Of a stretch of 64,000 nt of DNA, positions 58,001-64,000 are shown piece by piece. The position numbers and the translations under genes are program-made. Within the stretch, counting starts at the first letter, position 1, and the number at the start of each line of letters is the position of its first letter. Origin of the DNA: Campanula takesimana (Eukaryota; Streptophyta; Magnoliopsida; Asterales; Campanulaceae); NCBI GenBank assembly GCA_026119855.1, contig JAOWBW010000113.1, positions 372,001 through 436,000 of the forward strand, read 5' to 3'. The notes beneath the pieces are model-generated. The model saw only the letters and a program-made list of their open reading frames with translations, ran no database searches and was not told the DNA's origin.

Positions 58001-61000
58001 TTTTTCACTATATATTGATTATAATTCATTTTTTTTCACTAAATAAAAACATATTAAAAAGTATAATATAAAAATCAATATACATGCAAAGTTGACTTCT
58101 TGTCCCAAACTAAGGATGATGACATATTTGACTTTATTTACCAAACTTTCCGATTTTTGAGGAGCATATGGGCCTCATTCTAAAATTGGAAAGATTATCT
58201 TGTTTTTATATTAGCATAGATGTGGATTCCTACCAAGCTTGTACAATAAGCTAAAAGTTGGAAGACAATTTTACCCTTCATTGTTATTTAATTTACCACT
58301 TTCTTGTTATTATATTACCATAGATTACTCTAAATATAGATATGTGATTTTTTTTAATATATATTGTTCAAACTTCAATTTTTAACATAATTAAAAAATT
58401 AAAAATTATCACACACAAAATAAATTTACATGAAAATTTGACTACTTCTACCAAATTAACGTTGATGACTTTTGTTCGTCTCGCTCCGACGTTCGATTTG
58501 ATATGCGGTGCGTTCCGTGGTTGATAAGGAGTCAAAAGTTACGACGGTTTCCGTGCACGCGCTCAAATGACTTCAAAAGCATCAACGCCTTCCGTCCGCA
58601 TTAATTACTAATTTTTCACTATATATTGTTCATAATTCATGTTTTTTCACTAAATAAAAACATATTAAAAAGTATCATATAAAAATCAATACACATGTAA
58701 AGTTGACTTCTTGTACCAAATTAAGGATGATGACATATTTGACTTTATTTACCAAACTTTCCTATTTTGGAGGATCATATTGGTCTCATTCTAAAATTGA
58801 AAAGATTATCTTGTTTTTATATTAGTATAGATGTGGATTCTTACCAAACTTGTAAAATAAGCTAAAAGTTGGAAGACAATTTTACCCTTCATTGTTATAA
58901 AATTTACCACTTTCTTGTTATTATATTACCATAGATAACTCTAAATATAGATGTGTGATTTTTCAATATATATTGTTCAAACTTCAATTTTTCACATAAT
59001 TAAAAAATTAAAAATTATCATACACAAAATAAATTTACATGAAAATCTGACTAATTCTACAAAATTAACGTTGATGACTTTTGTTCGTCTCGCTCTGACG
59101 TTCGATTTGATATGCGGTGCGTTCCGTGGTTGATACGGAGTCAAAAGTTACGACCGTTTCCGCGCACGCGCTCAAATGACTTCAAAAGCATCAACGCCTT
59201 ACGTCCGCATCAATTACTAATTTTTCACTATATATTGATTATAATTCATGTTTTTTCACTAAATAAAAACATATTAAAAAGTATCATATAAAAATCAATA
59301 TACATGCAAAGTTGACTTCTTGTCCCAAATTAAGGATGATGACATATTTGACTTTATTTACCAAACTTTTCTAGTTTTGAGGAGCATATGGGCCTCATTC
59401 TAAAATTGGAAAGATTATCTTGTTTTTATATTAGTATAGATGTGGATTCCTACCAAACTTGTACAATAAGCTAAAAGTTGGAAGAAAATTTTACCCTTCA
59501 TTGTTATAAAAGTTACCATTTTCTTGTTATTATATTACCAAAGATTACTCTAAATATAGATGTGTGATTTTTTCAATATATTTTGTTCAAACTTCAATTT
59601 TTCACATAATTAAAAAATTAAAAATTATCATGCACAAAATAAATTTACATTAAAATTTGACTACTTCTACCAAATTAACGTTGATGACTTTTGTTCGTCT
59701 CGCTCCGACGTTAGATTTGATATGCGGTGCGTTCCTTGGTTGATACGGAGTCAAAATTTACGACCGTTTCCGCGCACGCGCTCGAATGACTTCAAAAGCA
59801 TCAACGCCTTCCGTCCGCATCAATTACTAATTTTTCACTATATATTGATTATAATTCATTTTTTTTCTCTAAATAAAAACATATTAAAAAGTATCATATA
59901 AAAATCAATATACATGCAAAGTTGACTTCTTGTCCCAAACTAAGGATGATGACATATTTGACTTTATTTACCAAACTTTCCTATTTTTGAGGAGCATATG
60001 GGCCTCATTCTAAAATTGGAAAGATTATCTTGTTTTTATATTAGTATAGATGTGGATTCCTACCAAGCTTGTACAATAAGCTAAAAGTTGGAAGACAATT
60101 TTACCCTTCATTGTTATTAAATTTACCACTTTCTTGTTATTATATTACCATAGATTACTCAAAATATAGATATGTGATTTTTTTAATATATATTGTTCAA
60201 ACTTCAATTTTTCACATAATTTAAAAAATTAAAAATTATCACACACAAAATAAATTTACATGAAAATTTGACTACTTCTACCAAATTAACGTTGATGACT
60301 TTTGTTCGTCTCGCTCCGACGTTCGATTTGATATGCGGTGCGTTCCGTGGTTGATACGGAGTCAAAAGTTACGACCGTTTCCGTGCACGCGCTCAAATGA
60401 CTTCAAAAGCATCAACGCCTTCCGTCCGCATTAATTACTAATTTTTCACTATATATTGTTCATAATTCATGTTTTTTCACTAAATAAAAACATATTAAAA
60501 AGTATCATATAAAAATCAATACACATGTAAAGTTGACTTCTTGTACCAAATTAAGGATGATGACATATTTGACTTTATTTACCAAACTTTCCTATTTTGG
60601 AGGATCATATTGGTCTCATTCTAAAATTGAAAAGATTATCTTGTTTTTATATTAGTATAGATGTGGATTCTTACCAAACTTGTAAAATAAGCTAAAAGTT
60701 GGAAGACAATTTTACCCTTCATTGTTATAAAATTTACCACTTTCTTGTTATTATATTACCATAGATAACTCTAAATATAGATGTGTGATTTTTCAATATA
60801 TATTGTTCAAACTTCAATTTTTCACATAATTAAAAAATTAAAAATTATCATACACAAAATAAATTTACATGAAAATCTGACTACTTCTACAATATTAACG
60901 TTGATGACTTTTGTTCGTCTCGCTCCGACGTTCGATTTGATATGCGGTACGTTCCGTGGTTGATACGGAGTCAAAAGTTACGACCGTTTCCGCGCACGCG

Positions 61001-64000
61001 CTCAAATGACTTCAAAAGCATCAACGCCTTACGTCCGCATCAATTACTAATTTTTCACTATATATTGATTATAATTCATGTTTTTTCACTAAATAAAAAC
61101 ATATTAAAAAGTATCATATAAAAATCAATATACATGCAAAGTTGACTTCTTGTCCCAAATTAAGGATGATGACATATTTGACTTTATTTACCAAACTTTT
61201 CTATTTTTGAGGAGCATATGGGCCTCATTCTAAAATTGGAAAGATTATCTTGTTTTTATATTAGTATAGATGTGGATTCCTACCAAACTTGTACAATAAG
61301 CTAAAAGTTGGAAGACAATTTTACCCTTCATTGTTATAAAAGTTACCATTTTCTTGTTATTATATTACCAAAGATTACTCTAAATATAGATGTGTGATTT
61401 TTTCAATATATTTTGTTCAAACTTCAATTTTTCACATAATTAAAAAATTAAAAATTATCATGCACAAAATAAATTTACATTAAAATTTGACTACTTCTAC
61501 CAAATTAACGTTGATGACTTTTGTTCGTCTCGCTCCGACGTTCGATTTGATATGCGGTGCGTTCCTTGGTTGATACGGAGTCAAAATTTACGACCGTTTC
61601 CGCGCACGCGCTCGAATGACTTCAAAAGCATCAACGCCTTCCGTCCGCATCAATTACTAATTTTTCACTATATATTGATTATAATTCATTTTTTTTCACT
61701 AAATAAAAACATATTAAAAAGTATCATATAAAAATCAATATACATGCAAAGTTGACTTCTTGTCCCAAATTAAGGATGATGACATATTTGACTTTATTTA
61801 CCAAACTTTCCTATTTTTGAGGAGCATATGGGCCTCATTCTAAAATTGGAAAGATTATCTTGTTTTTATATTAGTATAGATGTGGATTCCTACCAAGCTT
61901 GTACAATAAGCTAAAAGTTGGAAGACAATTTTACCCTTCATTGTTATTAAATTTACCACTTTCTTGTTATTATATTACCATAGATTACTCAAAATATAGA
62001 TATGTGATTTTTTTTAATATATATTGTTCAAACTTCAATTTTTCACATAATTAAAAAATTAAAAATTATCACACACAAAATAAATTTACATGAAAATTTG
62101 ACTACTTCTACCAAATTAACGTTGATGACTTTTGTTCGTCTCGCTCCGACGTTCGATTTGATATGCGGTGCGTTCCGTGGTTGATACGGAGTCAAAAGTT
62201 ACAACCGTTTCCGTGCACGCGCTCAAATGACTTCAAAAGCATCAACGCCTTCCGTCCGCATTAATTACTAATTTTTCACTATATATTGTTCATAATTCAT
62301 GTTTTTTCACTAAATAAAAACATATTAAAAAGTATCATATAAAAATCAATATACATGTAAAGTTGACTTCTTGTACCAAATTAAGGATGATGACATATTT
62401 GACTTTATTTACCAAACTTTCCTATTTTGGAGGATCATATGGGTCTCATTCTAAAATTGAAAAGATTATCTTGTTTTTATATTAGTATAGATGTGGATTC
62501 TTACCAAGCTTGAAAAATAAGCTAAAAGTTGGAAGACAATTTTACCCTTCATTGTTATAAAATTTACCACTTTCTTGTTATTATATTACCATAGATAACT
62601 CTAAATATAGATGTGTGATTTTTCAATATATATTGTTCAAACTTCAATTTTTCACATAATTAAAAAATTAAAAATTATCATACACAAAATAAATATACAT
62701 GAAAATTTGACTACTTCTACAAATTAACGTTGATGACTTTTGTTCGTCTCGCTCCGACGTTCGATTTGATATGTGGTGCGTTCCGTGGTTGATACGGAGT
62801 CAAAAGTTACGACCGTTTCCGCGCACGCGCTCAAATGACTTCAAAAGCATCAACGCCTTCCGTCCGCATCAATTACTAATTTTTCACTATATATTGATTA
62901 TAATTCATGTTTTTTCACTAAATAAAAACATATTAAAAAGTATCATATAAAAATCAATATACATGCAAAGTTGACTTCTTGTCCCAAATTAAGGATGATG
63001 ACATATTTGACTTTATTTACCAAATTTTCCTATTTTTGAGGAGCATATGGGCCTCATTCTAAAATTGGAAAGATTATCTTGTTTTTATATTAGTATAGAT
63101 GTGGATTCCTACCAAGCTTGTACAATAAGCTAAAAGTTGGAAGACAATTTTACCCTTCATTGTTATAAAATTTACCATTTTCTTGTTATTATATTACCAT
63201 ATATTACTCTAAATATAGATGTGTGATTTTTTCAATATATTTTGTTCAAACTTCAATTTTTCACATAATTAAAAAATTAAAAATTATCACACACAAAATA
63301 AATTTAAATGAAAATTTGACCACTTCTACCAAATTAACGTTGATGACTTTTGTTCGTCTCGCTCTGACGTTCGATTTGATATACGGTGCGTTCCGTGGTT
63401 GATACAGAGTCAAACGTTACGACCGTTTCCGCGCACGCGCTCAAATGACTTCAAAAGCATCAACGCCTTCCGTCCGCATCTATTACTAATTTTTCACTAT
63501 ATATTGATCATAATTCATGTTTTTTCACTAAATAAAAACATATTAAAAAGTATCATATAAAAATCAATATACATGCAAAGTTGACTTCTTGTCCCAAATT
63601 AAGGATGATGACATATTTGACTTTATTTACCAAAATTTCCTATTTTGGAGGAGCATATGGGCCTCATTCTAATATTGGAAAGATTATCTTGTTTTTATAT
63701 TAGTATAGATGTGAATTCCACCAAGCTTGTGCAATAAGCTAAAAGTTGGAAGACAATTTTACCCTTCATTGTTATAAAATTTAGCACTTTCTTGTTATTA
63801 TATTACCATAGATTACTCTAAATATAGATGTGTGATTTTTTCAATATATATTGTTCAAACTTCAATTTTTCACATAATTAAAAAATTAAAAATTATCACA
63901 CACAAAATAAATTTACATGAAAATTTGACCACTTCTACCAAATTAACGTTGATGACTTTTGTTCGTCTCGCTCCGACGTTCGATTTGATATGCGGTGCGT
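55014..64000 (-). repeat. 610-bp satellite array, segment 4, with higher-order repeats; continues past window end
   Basis: About 15 units. Variant markers recur at long spacings. 'gttatttaattt' is at 55843 and 58283 (2440 bp), then 'gttattaaattt' at 60113 and 61943 (1830 bp). 'ttaccaaacttgtaaaat' is near 56402, 58841 and 60671. 'atcatgcacaaaat' is near 57190, 59629 and 61459. The order is A-B-C-D, A-B-C-D, B'-C-D, B'-C', that is, four-unit blocks giving way to three-unit blocks. The repeated 60-residue frames beginning MCDFSIY are by-products of the repeat. Confidence 0.93.

Noticed and set aside
56512..60963. Recurrent 60-residue frames starting MCDFSIY in the satellite
   Set aside because: They arise because each unit has the same bases. 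Other units have frameshifts or stops at the same place, so there is no sign of protein-level selection.
55014..64000. CRISPR-like regularly spaced repeats
   Set aside because: The units are 610 bp, contiguous and eukaryotic; there are no short direct repeats with unique spacers and no cas genes.

Overview
This is plant nuclear DNA, almost certainly from a flowering plant (eudicot). The evidence is one intron-containing KRP/ICK-type cyclin-dependent kinase inhibitor gene, AT-rich intergenic DNA, Stowaway, Mutator and hAT elements, Helitrons, and chromovirus-type Ty3 retrotransposons primed by initiator tRNA-Met. Abundant 'TGTGAGACGG' repeats would fit Caryophyllales, but I cannot name the species.

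Layout. 1-5.6 kb: layered DNA transposons (a Pack-MULE with a perfect 9-bp target duplication, a hAT-like element split by a Helitron, another Helitron, Mutator-type MITEs with telomere-like interiors, nested Stowaway MITEs) and a duplicated copy of the KRP upstream region. 5.8-8.5 kb: the only host gene I can support, a two-exon KRP gene predicting 227 residues. 8.9-14.7 kb: telomere-like MITEs, a 900-bp hAT element carrying an exon-like GC-rich insert (8-bp target duplication), Stowaways, and Helitrons filled with TTA/TAG-rich minisatellite. 14.7-24.1 kb: a minus-strand Helitron leading into a tandem array of a ~610-bp repeat, interrupted by a 2.26-kb solo LTR. 24.1-53.0 kb: three levels of nested LTR retrotransposon. 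A truncated Tekay-like Ty3 element contains a second, complete but mutated Ty3 element (TSD cacgt), which contains a tandem array of five LTRs and four short internal regions of a non-autonomous, tRNA-Asp-primed element (TSD ttact). All three lie on the minus strand. 53.0-64.0 kb: the 610-bp array resumes, flips orientation once, and then adopts a higher-order pattern (4-unit then 3-unit blocks); it runs off the window end.

How it fits together. The order of events can be read from the sequence: array, then outer Ty3 insertion, then inner Ty3, then the non-autonomous element and its tandem amplification. LTR divergence judged by eye agrees (outer family more diverged than inner). Each 610-bp unit carries a Helitron 5' terminus, so the array looks like a Helitron-derived satellite. 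The three LTR families each carry a cluster of short GC-rich palindromes of unrelated sequence; in the two Ty3 families the cluster sits at the same distance from the LTR start. No RNA genes, CRISPR arrays or bacterial-type operons were seen. All family names come from motifs I recognise, and no database search was run.
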